Origin: Enterobacter genomosp. O
GTDB taxonomy: Bacteria; Pseudomonadota; Gammaproteobacteria; Enterobacterales; Enterobacteriaceae
Length of the DNA: 64,000 nucleotides
NCBI RefSeq assembly: GCF_001022965.1
Contig: NZ_LECZ01000027.1
Coordinates: forward strand, 372,001-436,000
Direction: 5' to 3'
Shown: piece after piece, positions 1 to 9,569 of the stretch
Layout: every line of letters begins with the position of its first letter
Numbering within the stretch: the stretch's first letter is position 1
Made by a program: the position numbers and the translations under genes
The notes under the pieces: model-generated
What the model saw: the letters and a program-made list of their open reading frames with translations, nothing else
What the model was told of the DNA's origin: nothing
Database searches by the model: none

Positions 1-571
1 TCTTTCATCGGCCATATTGCTCCAGCGCCCGGATATTATGGAGGCGGAGTATCAGCTTAAAGCGGCCGATGCGAATATTGGCGCGGCGCGCGCCGCCTTT
101 TTCCCGTCCATCTCCCTGACCAGCGGGCTTTCAACAGGCAGCACGGAATTATCCAGCCTCTTCACGTCCGGGAGCGGCATGTGGAACTTTATTCCCAAAA
201 TAGACATTCCCATTTTTAATGCGGGCAGAAATAAAGCCAACCTGAAGCTGGCCGAAATTCGCCAGCAGCAGTCGGTTGTGAATTACGAACAAAAAATTCA
301 GTCCGCTTTTAAACAGGTCGCCGACGCGCTCGCGCTGCGGGACAGCCTCAGCCAGCAGCTTGCCGCGCAGCAGCGGTATCTTGATTCGCTAAACATCACC
401 CTGCAGCGTGCCAGAGGGTTATATACCAGCGGCGCGGTGAGTTATATCGAAGTATTAGACGCGGAACGATCGCTTTTTTCCACGCGGCAAAACATCCTCG
501 ACCTTATTTATGCCCGACAGGTTAATGAAATTAATCTCTTCACCGCGCTGGGCGGCGGCTGGGTCGAATAA
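1..571 (+). CDS. cusC: CusC, outer-membrane channel of the Cu(I)/Ag(I) efflux system (3' part only)
   Basis: The reading frame is open from base 2 and ends at TAA 569-571, so only the last ~189 residues are present and the gene starts before the window. The visible part reads LLQRPDIMEAEYQLKAA followed by GAARAAFFPSISLTSG, the typical second-half sequence of TolC/OprM-like outer-membrane factors, and it ends in long helical repeats (SLNITLQRARGLYTSGAVSY). In the family this protein forms the beta-barrel plus periplasmic tunnel through which CusA exports copper and silver. It is directly followed by cusF, cusB and cusA on the same strand, which fixes the identity as CusC (or the closely related SilC). 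Confidence 0.9.
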   Translation, partial: LSSAILLQRPDIMEAEYQLKAADANIGAARAAFFPSISLTSGLSTGSTELSSLFTSGSGMWNFIPKIDIPIFNAGRNKANLKLAEIRQQQSVVNYEQKIQSAFKQVADALALRDSLSQQLAAQQRYLDSLNITLQRARGLYTSGAVSYIEVLDAERSLFSTRQNILDLIYARQVNEINLFTALGGGWVE

Positions 572-598
572 CCTCATTTAATGAAAAGGAATATAAAC

Positions 599-937
599 AT
601 GCGCAATTCACTTAACGCCGTTGTATTTGGTGCAATCATTATTTTTTCTGCCGGCCTCCAGGCCGAGGTTCATCAGCACGCGGAGATGAGTGCCGCCAGC
701 GAAGGGAGCTCAGAGCAGATTATCACCGGAACCGGCATCGTGAAGGAGATCGATCTCACGAACAAAAAGGTCACGATTGCTCACGAAGCCATTCCGGAAA
801 TTGGCTGGCCCGCGATGACCATGCGCTTCACCTTTATTCAGGCCGACGAGAGCATCAAGGCCTTAAAAGTCGGTAGCCACGTTAATTTCTCGTTTGTTCA
901 GCAGGGCAATCTCTCTTTACTTAAGAGCATTAAATAG
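599..937 (+). CDS. cusF: CusF, periplasmic copper/silver-binding chaperone
   Basis: This is a 112-residue protein with a signal peptide (residues 1-22, AIIIFSAGLQA) and a small OB-fold domain. The metal site of the family is visible in EIGWPAMTMRF: the Trp that stacks on Cu(I) and the two Met ligands, with the His ligand upstream. CusF carries Cu(I) or Ag(I) to CusB. I place the start at ATG 599 because AAAAGGA at 584-590 is well spaced before it; an in-frame ATG at 581 has no ribosome-binding site. It lies 27 bp after cusC and 11 bp before cusB, in one operon. Confidence 0.92.
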   Translation: MRNSLNAVVFGAIIIFSAGLQAEVHQHAEMSAASEGSSEQIITGTGIVKEIDLTNKKVTIAHEAIPEIGWPAMTMRFTFIQADESIKALKVGSHVNFSFVQQGNLSLLKSIK

Positions 938-948
938 CGAGAAACGGC

Positions 949-2199
949 ATGGCCTCTTTAAAAATAAAATATGCTGCCGTGATAGCCAGCAGCCTTATCG
1001 CGGGAGGGCTGATCTCGGTGACGGCATGGCAGGCTCTTCATTCATCGGTAAAAACAGAAAATAGCGCGCCTGAAAGAACGGTGCTTTTCTGGTATGACCC
1101 GATGAAACCCGACGTTAAATTCGATAAGCCCGGTAAATCGCCGTTTATGGATATGGATCTGGTGCCGAAATACGCGGACGAGAATGACGATAAAAGCGGT
1201 GCCGGTATCCGAATTGACCCGACTCAGGTGCAGAACCTGGGGTTAAAAACGCAGAAGGTGACGCGCGGAACGCTAAATTATGCCCAGACGATCCCGGCGA
1301 ACGTCAGCTATAACGACTATCAGTTTGTGATTGTGCAGGCGCGCGCGGAGGGTTTCGTTGAGAAAGTGTACCCGCTGACCCTCGGAGATAAGGTGAAGAA
1401 AGGCACGCCGCTGGTTGATATTACGATCCCGGACTGGGTCGAAGCGCAGAGCGAGTTCCTGCTGCTTTCCGGCACCGGCGGTACGCCCACGCAGCTAAAA
1501 GGGGTTCTGGAGCGGCTGCGGCTGGCCGGCATGCCGGATGATGATATCCAGAGGCTGCGTGCGACCCGCACGATTCAGACCCGCTTTACCATCAGGGCGC
1601 CTATCGACGGGGTTATCACGGCCTTTGACCTGCGCACCGGCATGAATATATCGAAAGATAAGGTGGTGGCGCAGATTCAGGGGATGGATCCGGTCTGGAT
1701 CGGCGCGGCGGTCCCTGAATCCATTGCTTATCTGCTGAAAGACACCTCGCAGTTTGCCGTTTCGGTACCGGCCTGGCCGGATAAATCTTTCCCGGTTGAA
1801 AAATGGAACCTTCTGCCGAGCGTGGACCCCACCACCCGTACGCTACAGGTGCGTCTGCAGGTCTCAAACAAAGATGAGCTGCTGAAGCCGGGCATGAATG
1901 CGTACCTGAAGCTGAATACCCAAAGTCAGGAGATGCTGTTGATCCCGTCTCAGGCCGTTATCGATACCGGCAAAGAGCAGCGCGTCATTACCGTTGATGC
2001 AGAGGGGCGCTTTGTGCCGAAGCCTGTCCACGTTCTGCATGAATCTCAGCAACAGTCTGGTATTGGATCTGGCCTGAATGAAGGGGATTCGGTGGTGGTT
2101 AGCGGTCTGTTCCTGATTGACTCGGAGGCCAATATTACCGGCGCGCTGGAGCGCATGCGCAAGTCTGAACCTGCTGACGACGCGCATTCAGGCCATTAA
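949..2199 (+). CDS. cusB: CusB, periplasmic adaptor (membrane fusion protein) of Cu/Ag efflux
   Basis: 416 residues. An N-terminal membrane anchor or signal (residues 5-27) is followed by the metal-binding segment [23 protein letters not shown], whose first half, [16 protein letters not shown], and Met residues are hallmarks of CusB/SilB. Next come a lipoyl-like half ([18 protein letters not shown]), the helical hairpin and the barrel domains ([11 protein letters not shown]). It links CusA to CusC and receives metal from CusF. Spacing to cusF and cusA is 11 and 7 bp, so the genes are co-transcribed. It is slightly longer than E. coli CusB, with a His-containing tail (DDAHSGH). Confidence 0.93.
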   Translation: MASLKIKYAAVIASSLIAGGLISVTAWQALHSSVKTENSAPERTVLFWYDPMKPDVKFDKPGKSPFMDMDLVPKYADENDDKSGAGIRIDPTQVQNLGLKTQKVTRGTLNYAQTIPANVSYNDYQFVIVQARAEGFVEKVYPLTLGDKVKKGTPLVDITIPDWVEAQSEFLLLSGTGGTPTQLKGVLERLRLAGMPDDDIQRLRATRTIQTRFTIRAPIDGVITAFDLRTGMNISKDKVVAQIQGMDPVWIGAAVPESIAYLLKDTSQFAVSVPAWPDKSFPVEKWNLLPSVDPTTRTLQVRLQVSNKDELLKPGMNAYLKLNTQSQEMLLIPSQAVIDTGKEQRVITVDAEGRFVPKPVHVLHESQQQSGIGSGLNEGDSVVVSGLFLIDSEANITGALERMRKSEPADDAHSGH

Positions 2200-2206
2200 G
2201 GAGACG

Positions 2207-5200
2207 ATGATGATTGAATGGATTATCCGGCGGTCGGTCGCCAACCGTTTCCTGGTGATGATGGGCGCGCTGTTTCTCAGCGTCTGGGGGACATGGACCA
2301 TCATCAACACGCCGGTCGATGCCTTGCCCGATCTGTCTGACGTTCAGGTGATTATCAAAACCAGCTATCCCGGCCAGGCCCCGCAGATTGTTGAAAACCA
2401 GGTGACCTATCCGCTCACTACCACCATGCTGTCGGTGCCCGGCGCAAAGACCGTGCGCGGGTTTTCTCAGTTCGGCGATTCGTACGTGTACGTTATTTTT
2501 GAAGACGGGACCGATCTGTACTGGGCGCGTTCTCGCGTGCTGGAGTACCTGAATCAGGTACAGGGCAAACTGCCCGTCGGCGTGAGCTCAGAGATCGGCC
2601 CGGACGCCACGGGCGTGGGCTGGATCTTTGAATATGCGCTGGTGGATCGCAGCGGAAAACACGATCTCGCAGAGTTGCGCTCGCTGCAGGACTGGTTCCT
2701 CAAGTTCGAGCTGAAAACTATCCCGAACGTCGCCGAGGTGGCGTCGGTCGGCGGCGTGGTGAAGCAGTATCAGATTCAGGTCAACCCGTTAAAACTGTCT
2801 CAGTACGGCATCAGCCTGCCGGAGGTTAAGCAGGCCCTTGCGTCCTCTAACCAGGAAGCCGGGGGATCGTCAGTTGAAATGGCGGAAGCGGAGTATATGG
2901 TCCGCGCCAGCGGCTATCTGCAGACGATGGACGATTTCAATAACATCGTCCTCAAAACCGGCGAGAACGGTGTGCCGATTTACCTGCGCGATGTTGCCCG
3001 CGTGCAGACGGGGCCAGAAATGCGCCGCGGGATTGCCGAGCTGAACGGGCAGGGTGAAGTGGCGGGTGGCGTGGTGATCCTGCGCTCGGGCAAAAACGCG
3101 CGCGAGGTCATCACGGCGGTAAAAGATAAGCTTGAAACGCTGAAGGCCAGCCTGCCGGAAGGCGTTGAGGTTGTCACGACCTACGATCGCAGCCAGCTCA
3201 TCGACCGGGCCATTGATAATCTGAGCGGCAAGCTGCTCGAAGAGTTTATCGTGGTGGCCATCGTCTGCGCGCTGTTCCTCTGGCACGTCCGCTCCGCGCT
3301 GGTGGCGATTATCTCTCTGCCGCTTGGCCTGTGCATCGCCTTTATCGTCATGCACTTCCAGGGGCTGAACGCCAATATTATGTCCCTGGGCGGTATCGCC
3401 ATCGCCGTCGGCGCGATGGTCGATGCCGCCATCGTGATGATTGAAAACGCGCATAAGCGGCTGGAAGAGTGGGATCGTCAGCACCCCGGGGAAGACATTG
3501 ACAACGCCACGCGCTGGAACGTCATCACCAATGCCTCCGTGGAAGTGGGGCCAGCGCTGTTTATCAGCCTGCTGATCATTACGTTATCGTTCATTCCTAT
3601 TTTTACCCTTGAGGGTCAGGAAGGGCGGCTGTTCGGCCCGCTGGCCTTTACGAAAACGTACGCCATGGCGGGCGCGGCCGCGCTGGCTATCATCGTCATT
3701 CCGATTCTGATGGGGTTCTGGATCCGGGGAAAAATACCCGCAGAGAACAGTAACCCGCTGAACCGGCTGCTGATCGGAGCCTATCATCCGCTGCTGCTTA
3801 AGGTGCTTCGTTGGCCAAAAACCACCCTGCTGGTTGCGGCCTTGTCCATCTTCACGGTTATCTGGCCGCTGAGCCAGGTGGGCGGGGAGTTCCTGCCGAA
3901 GATCAATGAAGGTGACCTGCTGTATATGCCGTCGACGCTGCCGGGCGTCTCTCCGGCGGAAGCGGCGGCGCTGTTACAGACCACGGACAAGCTCATCAAA
4001 ACTGTTCCTGAAGTGGCCTCTGTGTTTGGTAAAACGGGTAAGGCAGAGACCGCAACGGACTCCGCGCCGCTTGAAATGGTGGAAACCACCATTCAGCTTA
4101 AACCTGAGAATGAGTGGCGGCCCGGCATGACGATTGACAAGATTATTGACGAACTCGACAAGACCGTTCGCTTGCCTGGCCTGGCGAACCTCTGGGTACC
4201 GCCGATCCGCAACCGGATAGACATGCTTTCCACCGGGATCAAAAGCCCTATTGGTATCAAGGTGTCAGGGACCGTTTTATCGGATATCGACGCCACGGCG
4301 CAGAGCATCGAGGCGGTAGCCAAAACGGTGCCGGGCGTGGTGTCGGCCCTGGCTGAACGTCTGGAGGGCGGGCGCTACATTGATGTCGATATTAATCGGG
4401 AAAAAGCCTCCCGCTACGGGATGACGGTAGGCGATGTGCAGCTGTTTGTTTCATCGGCCATCGGCGGTGCGACGGTGGGAGAAACGGTGGAAGGCGTCGC
4501 GCGATACCCGATTAACATTCGCTATCCCCAGGACTACCGGAACAGCCCGAGCGCGCTGAAGCAGATGCCGATCCTGACGCCGATGAAACAGCAGATCACG
4601 CTGGGGGATGTGGCGGATATTCGTGTCGTTTCCGGCCCGACGATGCTGAAAACGGAAAATGCCCGGCCTGCGAGCTGGATTTATATTGATGCCCGCGGCA
4701 GAGATATGGTGTCGGTGGTAAATGACCTTAAGACCGCCATCAGCCAGAACGTGAAGCTGAGACCGGGAACCAGCGTGTCGTTCTCCGGCCAGTTTGAGCT
4801 TCTGGAACATGCGAATAAGAAACTGAAGCTAATGGTGCCGATGACGGTGATGATCATTTTCATTCTGCTGTATCTGGCGTTCCGACGCGTGGATGAGGCG
4901 TTGCTGATCCTGATGAGCCTGCCGTTCGCGCTGGTGGGAGGGATATGGTTCCTGTACTGGCAGGGCTTCCATATGTCTGTCGCAACCGGCACCGGGTTTA
5001 TCGCCCTGGCCGGAGTGGCGGCTGAGTTTGGGGTGGTCATGCTGATGTATTTACGCCATGCCATTGAAGCGCATCCGGCGCTGTCCCAGCGCGAAACATT
5101 CACCGAGCAGGGGCTTGATGACGCCCTCTATCATGGCGCCGTGCTGCGCGTGCGGCCAAAAGCGATGACCGTCGCGGTGATCATTGCCGGTCTGCTGCCC

Positions 5201-5350
5201 ATTCTGTGGGGGACCGGTGCCGGATCGGAGGTCATGAGCCGGATAGCGGCACCGATGATTGGCGGGATGATCACGGCGCCGCTGTTATCGCTGTTTATTA
5301 TTCCTGCGGCGTACAAGCTAATCTGGTTGCGCAGGCATAAAAAGCCATAA
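2207..5350 (+). CDS. cusA: CusA, heavy-metal RND efflux pump
   Basis: 1047 residues, the same length as E. coli CusA. This is the inner-membrane proton-driven pump for Cu(I) and Ag(I). It has twelve membrane segments and two large periplasmic loops; the N-terminus [15 protein letters not shown] and the TM4 proton-relay segment ([19 protein letters not shown]) are typical of the HME-RND family. Met-rich positions for metal relay occur along the chain. I choose ATG 2207 (after GGAGACG at 2200-2206); the frame is open further upstream to 2117 but this only overlaps cusB. It is the last gene of the operon and is followed immediately by a hairpin terminator. Confidence 0.95.
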   Translation: MMIEWIIRRSVANRFLVMMGALFLSVWGTWTIINTPVDALPDLSDVQVIIKTSYPGQAPQIVENQVTYPLTTTMLSVPGAKTVRGFSQFGDSYVYVIFEDGTDLYWARSRVLEYLNQVQGKLPVGVSSEIGPDATGVGWIFEYALVDRSGKHDLAELRSLQDWFLKFELKTIPNVAEVASVGGVVKQYQIQVNPLKLSQYGISLPEVKQALASSNQEAGGSSVEMAEAEYMVRASGYLQTMDDFNNIVLKTGENGVPIYLRDVARVQTGPEMRRGIAELNGQGEVAGGVVILRSGKNAREVITAVKDKLETLKASLPEGVEVVTTYDRSQLIDRAIDNLSGKLLEEFIVVAIVCALFLWHVRSALVAIISLPLGLCIAFIVMHFQGLNANIMSLGGIAIAVGAMVDAAIVMIENAHKRLEEWDRQHPGEDIDNATRWNVITNASVEVGPALFISLLIITLSFIPIFTLEGQEGRLFGPLAFTKTYAMAGAAALAIIVIPILMGFWIRGKIPAENSNPLNRLLIGAYHPLLLKVLRWPKTTLLVAALSIFTVIWPLSQVGGEFLPKINEGDLLYMPSTLPGVSPAEAAALLQTTDKLIKTVPEVASVFGKTGKAETATDSAPLEMVETTIQLKPENEWRPGMTIDKIIDELDKTVRLPGLANLWVPPIRNRIDMLSTGIKSPIGIKVSGTVLSDIDATAQSIEAVAKTVPGVVSALAERLEGGRYIDVDINREKASRYGMTVGDVQLFVSSAIGGATVGETVEGVARYPINIRYPQDYRNSPSALKQMPILTPMKQQITLGDVADIRVVSGPTMLKTENARPASWIYIDARGRDMVSVVNDLKTAISQNVKLRPGTSVSFSGQFELLEHANKKLKLMVPMTVMIIFILLYLAFRRVDEALLILMSLPFALVGGIWFLYWQGFHMSVATGTGFIALAGVAAEFGVVMLMYLRHAIEAHPALSQRETFTEQGLDDALYHGAVLRVRPKAMTVAVIIAGLLPILWGTGAGSEVMSRIAAPMIGGMITAPLLSLFIIPAAYKLIWLRRHKKP

Positions 5351-5378
5351 AAAAACCGCCGGTAACGGCGGGTTTTTT
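5348..5378 (+). terminator. Intrinsic terminator of the cus operon
   Basis: The arms CCGCC and GGCGG around GGTAA form a GC-rich hairpin preceded by an A run and followed by TTTTTT, right at the cusA stop codon. The A run on the left would also let it work in the opposite direction. Confidence 0.9.
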
Positions 5379-5411
5379 ACGGGATGAATGCTTAGCGCGT
5401 CTGGCTGATAA

Positions 5412-5540
5412 GCTTGCGCCCGGCTCTGGAATGAACATGAGAAGGCAGCGATTGCTCACGAGATGGCGAATAACGGCCAGTCTTCGGTCAGCCATCAGCA
5501 GCAGGCTGAACAGCATCGCCGCCAGATGACCGGAAGATAA
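5412..5540 (+). pseudogene. Remnant of a SilE/PcoE-like periplasmic metal-binding protein (C-terminal fragment)
   Basis: One frame reads NEHEKAAIAHEMANNGQ, then SSVSHQQQAEQHRRQM, and stops at TAA 5538-5540. This closely resembles the C-terminal repeat of SilE/PcoE, which I recall as NEHERAAVAHEFMNNGQ followed by HQAMAEAHRRM. In this family the His and Met residues bind Ag(I) or Cu(II) in the periplasm. Here there is no start codon, no signal peptide and no first repeat: the frame is closed by TAA at 5409-5411. The fragment lies just past the cus terminator on the same strand. I read it as a decayed gene; the family call rests on remembered sequence, not on a search. Confidence 0.7.
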
Positions 5541-5571
5541 TCTACACTTTTCGGTCTGCGCGCGTTAAGCC

Positions 5572-5610
5572 ATTATTATTTTGATAAAACAGATTATTAC
5601 TTTGATAAAA
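5572..5610 (+). repeat. Two 18-bp direct repeats 21 bp apart (candidate enhancer site)
   Basis: ATTATTATTTTGATAAAA (5572-5589) and ATTATTACTTTGATAAAA (5593-5610) differ at one position. A period of 21 bp, two helical turns, puts both on the same face of the DNA. They lie 125-163 bp upstream of the sigma-54 promoter of the hydroxylase operon, a usual place for an activator site, and share the TGATA core seen upstream of ygfK and ygeW. A third TGATA is at 5651-5655. Confidence 0.6.
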
Positions 5611-5611
5611 A

Positions 5612-5646
5612 CGGCGCTGCACGGGAATCATTCTCACGCAGCGCCG
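5612..5646. terminator. Strong hairpin, possible bidirectional terminator
   Basis: CGGCGCTGC (5612-5620) pairs with GCAGCGCCG (5638-5646) across a 17-base loop. It is flanked by AAAAA on the left and CTTTT on the right, so a short U tract would follow it in either direction. It separates the silE-like remnant from the hydroxylase promoter. Apart from this hairpin, the repeats and the remnant, I see nothing else between 5541 and 5734. Confidence 0.5.
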
Positions 5647-5734
5647 CTTTTGATAGACGCTTTTCACGCAACGACGCGGTTTTTACGCGTGCACAATCAC
5701 AAAAACGAACCCTGATGTTCACCTCGTTGATCTC

Positions 5735-5749
5735 TGGCACAAATCTTGG
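5735..5749 (+). promoter_or_regulatory. Sigma-54 promoter for the xdhAB-xdhC operon
   Basis: TGGCACAAATCTTGG matches the -24/-12 consensus TGGCAC-N5-TTGC at every position but the last C. The start of transcription would fall near 5760, about 50 bp before the start codon at 5813. The activator YgeV is encoded at the far end of the island. Confidence 0.7.
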
Positions 5750-5812
5750 ATTTGTACGTAGCGATGGGCTTTTCCCGTGGCTACTTACAGGATTGATAAT
5801 AAGGGGAGCATT

Positions 5813-8800
5813 ATGTGTGCTTTGCGTTCAGCGTCGCCAGGGCGCGTGGATGGGTTGGCGAAAGTCAAAGGAACCGCCATATATGGCGATGATATAACAC
5901 TGCCGGATATGCTCTACGGCGTTTGTCGCTATGCGGATATTCCCGCAGGAAAAATCGACGAGCTGGATCTTAGCGACGCGCTGGCGGTAGACGGCGTGGT
6001 GAGGATTGCCACCTGGCAGGATATTCCCGGCACGCCGGTGGTGGGCGTTATCGTTAAAGATTACCTGCCGATAGTCAAAGACGAGGTGGTCTTTCACGGC
6101 GACGTTATCGCCGTTGTCGCCGCGACCACCTATGAAGCGGCGTGCGAAGCAGCCGATAAAATCCACGTGCGCTACACGCCGTATGCGCCGCTCACCGACG
6201 TGGAAGCGGCGCTGGCGCCCAGTGCACGACGAATTCACCCGGAGCGCGACGACAATATTGCCGCGCATCACCACACCATTAAAGGCGATATCGAAAAGGG
6301 ATTTGCCGACTCCCGGCATATCCTTGAACGCGAATATGAGGTCGGCTTCCAGGAACACGCCTATATTGAACCGGAAGTGGTACTGACATGGCTGGACCCT
6401 ACTGACGGCAGCCTGATTATTTCCGGATCTATTCAGAACCCTCACCGGGTGCGCGGCTTTGTGGCCAAATTTATGGGCTGCCCGCAGAGCCAAATCAACG
6501 TCAAGCGCGCGGTCATGGGAGGGTCGTTTGGCGGTAAGGATGACGTTATCGATCATCTTGCCTGCCGCTCGGCGCTTCTGACGCGCCTGACCGGGAAGCC
6601 GATCAAGTTCGCCTATACCCGCGAACAGTCCATCATTGAAAGCTGCAAACGCCACCCCTACAAAATGAAATACAAGGTAGGGCTGAACGACGCCGGACGT
6701 ATCCAGGCAATGAAAATCGATATTCTGGCCGACAGCGGCGGCTATGCGGCCTCATCGCCGTTTGTCACCTGGCGATCTTCCGTACAGGCGGCTGGCCCGT
6801 ATGCGATTCCCAACGTGCATATCGATGTAAAGGCGGTGTACACCAATAACAGCTATACCTCCGCGATGCGCGGTTTTGGCTCGCCGCAGGTGGTTTATGC
6901 CAATGAATCATTGATGGATGAAATCGCTGAATATCTCAATATCTCACCGGTTGAAATTCGTGAAATCAATGCATTACGTCAGGGCGATACGTCCGTGACT
7001 GGACAGGTTTTCGATCAGCATACGGTGTCGGCATGCGAGGTGCTGAAAAAGGCGGCCGCCTCGGCGGAATTTATGGCGAAGCGTGAGCATTACCAGGTAC
7101 TGAACGAGCAAGGCGGCGTGTATCGCTACGGCATTGGGTTGGCGCTCAGCTATCGCGGTTGCTCCATTGGCGCGGAAGGGGTTGATACCTCAACGGCGCT
7201 GATTCAGGTCAACGAAGATGGCAGCGTTAATCTCTCTACGTCGGTATCGGAAAACGGTCAGGGCCTACAAACCACAATGTCGCTTATCGCCGCTGAAGCT
7301 TTCGGGATAACAATGACCGACATCCACTTCAGCGAACCGCCCACCTCAGTGATTGGCGACGGCGGCTCGACCGCCGCCACGCGCGGGACGATGGTCGGCG
7401 GCGGGGCGATTCTGGATGCCGCGGAGAAAATTAAGCGGCGCATTCTGAGCGTGGTGGGCGAGACCATCGGCGCGACATGCCTTGAAGATACCTGCTGGCA
7501 GGACGGTTTTATCATCAATAAACAGGATGATAGCCAGCGCATAGCGTTTAAAGATGCGGTCAATAAAACCAAATGGGCCAGCGTCAGCCTCACCGAGTAC
7601 GGCTGGTTTGTGCCGCCGCCGATCCACTGGGATGAAGAAAAAGGCTGCGGCAGCCCGTATTTCACCTGGGTATATGGCTGCCAGGTTGCGGAAGTGCGGG
7701 TCAACACCAGCACCGGTAAGACCGACCTGCTGCACGTGACCGCTGCGCATGACGTGGGCCAGGTGCTGAACCCGGTCGGCTTTGAAGGCCAGGTATGCGG
7801 CGGCATCGCACAGGGCTTTGGCTACGCGCTGCTGGAAGATTTTAATATTGAACACGGGCAGGTGAAGTCCGAGAACTTTGACAGCTACCTGCTGCCGACC
7901 ATCAAGGACATTCCCTCCATTACGGTGATCGGGGTGGAAAACCCGGATAAAGCGGGCCCGCTGGGGGCGAAAGGCATTGGCGAACCGGCCACCGAGCTGG
8001 CGGCGGCCGCCATCAACAACGCCGTAAGCTTCGCGCTGGGCACGCGTTTTAACCACCTGCCGCTGACGCTGGAGCAGGTGATTCTCGGCTATAACCTGAA
8101 AAAACCGGCGCGCCAGAGCGAGCTGATGATTGAGCAGGAGAACAAAAAGCAGGTGCTGCGGCTTACCGACGTCACGGTGACGCGGCCGAAGAGTCTGGAT
8201 GAGGCGCTGGCACTACTGAAAAGTGACGGTGTCACCGCAATTGCGGGCGGGACAGACGTCATCGTGCAGGGGCGGCTGCAAACCAAAGCGGTGAGGCTGG
8301 TCGATATCTCCCGCCTCAGCGAGCTGACCGGGATAACGGAAGATCCGCAAAGCCATGAGGTGTCCATCGGCGCGGCGGTCACCTTTAACCGTATTACTGA
8401 CCATCCGCTGCTGCGCGAACGCTACCCGCTGCTGGTGCAGGCCTGCCATACGGTCGGTTCTCACCAGATCCGTAACCGCGCAACCATCGGCGGCAATATC
8501 GTCAACGCCGCGCCGTGCGGCGACTCGATTCCGCCATCGATTCTTTACGATGCCAGCATCGAACTGCGTTCCCACACCGCAACCCGGCGCATGTCGCTGG
8601 CCGAGTTTCTGCTCTCGGGCTACAAAACGCAACGCCAGCCGGATGAGCTGCTCACTCGCGTGATTCTCCCGGCTCCGGCGCACCCTAAAGCGAAGGGGTT
8701 TTACCATCAATTGGGACGGCGAAACGCGCTGAACATTACCCGTCAGAGCTTAACCGCGCTGCTGGAGTTCGCTGCTGACGGTACCGTCAGCTATTGCCGC

Positions 8801-9019
8801 CTGGTCGACGGCGCGTTGTTCAGCAAACCGCAGCGTCTGCTTGACGTTGAGCGCTGTCTGCTGGGGCAGCGCATCACGCCGCAAACCATTGATAGCGCCT
8901 GCGAGGTGCTGGACAAGCTGATTTATGCCGCCATCGGCAAACGCTGGTCCGCCGCCTATAAGCAGCCGGTTTTTGTCAGCATGTTCCGCGACATGATGGC
9001 GCAGGCATCCGCTCAATAA
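5813..9019 (+). CDS. xdhAB: Molybdenum hydroxylase (xanthine dehydrogenase family), fused Mo-cofactor and FAD subunits
   Basis: 1068 residues. Residues 1 to ~758 form a molybdopterin subunit of the xanthine oxidase family: RVDGLAKVKGTAIYGDD at the start, MGGSFGGKDD in the cofactor-binding part, AMRGFGSPQ, and GAKGIGEPATE near the end with the catalytic Glu. After a polar linker (~760-785) comes a CoxM/XdhB-type FAD domain with AIAGGTDVIVQ (~809) and NRATIGGNIVNAAPCGDS. It should hydroxylate a purine and pass electrons to FAD via the 2Fe-2S partner xdhC, 43 bp downstream. The start is ATG 5813 behind AAGGGGAG; a GTG at 5777 is also in frame. E. coli keeps XdhA and XdhB separate, so the fusion is odd. 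An internal in-frame ATG at 8126 overlaps an out-of-frame TGA (8124-8126), as if two coupled genes had been joined. The exact substrate cannot be read from sequence. Confidence 0.85.
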   Translation: MCALRSASPGRVDGLAKVKGTAIYGDDITLPDMLYGVCRYADIPAGKIDELDLSDALAVDGVVRIATWQDIPGTPVVGVIVKDYLPIVKDEVVFHGDVIAVVAATTYEAACEAADKIHVRYTPYAPLTDVEAALAPSARRIHPERDDNIAAHHHTIKGDIEKGFADSRHILEREYEVGFQEHAYIEPEVVLTWLDPTDGSLIISGSIQNPHRVRGFVAKFMGCPQSQINVKRAVMGGSFGGKDDVIDHLACRSALLTRLTGKPIKFAYTREQSIIESCKRHPYKMKYKVGLNDAGRIQAMKIDILADSGGYAASSPFVTWRSSVQAAGPYAIPNVHIDVKAVYTNNSYTSAMRGFGSPQVVYANESLMDEIAEYLNISPVEIREINALRQGDTSVTGQVFDQHTVSACEVLKKAAASAEFMAKREHYQVLNEQGGVYRYGIGLALSYRGCSIGAEGVDTSTALIQVNEDGSVNLSTSVSENGQGLQTTMSLIAAEAFGITMTDIHFSEPPTSVIGDGGSTAATRGTMVGGGAILDAAEKIKRRILSVVGETIGATCLEDTCWQDGFIINKQDDSQRIAFKDAVNKTKWASVSLTEYGWFVPPPIHWDEEKGCGSPYFTWVYGCQVAEVRVNTSTGKTDLLHVTAAHDVGQVLNPVGFEGQVCGGIAQGFGYALLEDFNIEHGQVKSENFDSYLLPTIKDIPSITVIGVENPDKAGPLGAKGIGEPATELAAAAINNAVSFALGTRFNHLPLTLEQVILGYNLKKPARQSELMIEQENKKQVLRLTDVTVTRPKSLDEALALLKSDGVTAIAGGTDVIVQGRLQTKAVRLVDISRLSELTGITEDPQSHEVSIGAAVTFNRITDHPLLRERYPLLVQACHTVGSHQIRNRATIGGNIVNAAPCGDSIPPSILYDASIELRSHTATRRMSLAEFLLSGYKTQRQPDELLTRVILPAPAHPKAKGFYHQLGRRNALNITRQSLTALLEFAADGTVSYCRLVDGALFSKPQRLLDVERCLLGQRITPQTIDSACEVLDKLIYAAIGKRWSAAYKQPVFVSMFRDMMAQASAQ

Positions 9020-9062
9020 TCAGTGAAAGCAGGGCGCCAGGCGCCCTGTCGAGGACAAAACA

Positions 9063-9521
9063 ATGAGTATCATTAAAGTGAAGGTTAACGGCAAACTGGT
9101 AGAAGCCAAAGTCGAAGGCAATATGCGCCTGCTGGATTTGGTCCGCAACACGCTGAAGTTAACCGCAACGAAGGAAGGCTGTTCTATTGGTGAATGCGGC
9201 GCCTGTACGGTGATGATGGACGGCAAAGCGGTCTGTTCCTGTCTGGTGCTGGCCGAACAGTGCGATGAAGCGGAAATCACCACCCTGGAAGGGCTAAACG
9301 ACAACCCGATTACGCAAAAATTACAGCATGCTTTTGTGGAGAAAGGCGGCGTACAGTGCGGTTTCTGCACGCCGGGCGTGCTGGTCAGTACGACCGCGCT
9401 GCTGCAGGAAGTGCCACAGCCGAGTGACGAACAGTTGAAAGACGTGCTGGAAGGGAATATCTGTCGCTGCACCGGCTACCAGCCGATTCTTGATTCTATC
9501 CACCACGCGTTAAAGTCATAA
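9063..9521 (+). CDS. xdhC: 2Fe-2S subunit of the molybdenum hydroxylase
   Basis: 152 residues with the two [2Fe-2S] clusters of the family. A plant-ferredoxin type domain carries CSIGECGACTVMMDGKAVC (~residues 40-58), and a helical domain carries CGFCTPG and GNICRCTGYQP. It carries electrons between the Mo centre and FAD of the fused subunit just upstream. ATG 9063 follows the purine-rich GAGGACAAAACA. Length and motifs match E. coli XdhC. It converges with fdhF, 48 bp away. Confidence 0.92.
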   Translation: MSIIKVKVNGKLVEAKVEGNMRLLDLVRNTLKLTATKEGCSIGECGACTVMMDGKAVCSCLVLAEQCDEAEITTLEGLNDNPITQKLQHAFVEKGGVQCGFCTPGVLVSTTALLQEVPQPSDEQLKDVLEGNICRCTGYQPILDSIHHALKS

Positions 9522-9538
9522 CGCCATGATGGCGCGCC

Positions 9539-9558
9539 GGGGAGGTTCAGACCTCCCC
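9539..9558. terminator. Perfect hairpin between xdhC and fdhF
   Basis: GGGGAGGT (9539-9546) and ACCTCCCC (9551-9558) pair perfectly around TCAG. It lies between two convergent genes. There is no long U tract on either side, so it may act as a weak bidirectional terminator or protect 3' ends. Confidence 0.55.
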
Positions 9559-9569
9559 AACAGCGACGT

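Noticed and set aside
2117..2206. Longer CusA start
   Set aside because: It would overlap cusB by 83 bp; ATG 2207 has a ribosome-binding site and gives the E. coli length.
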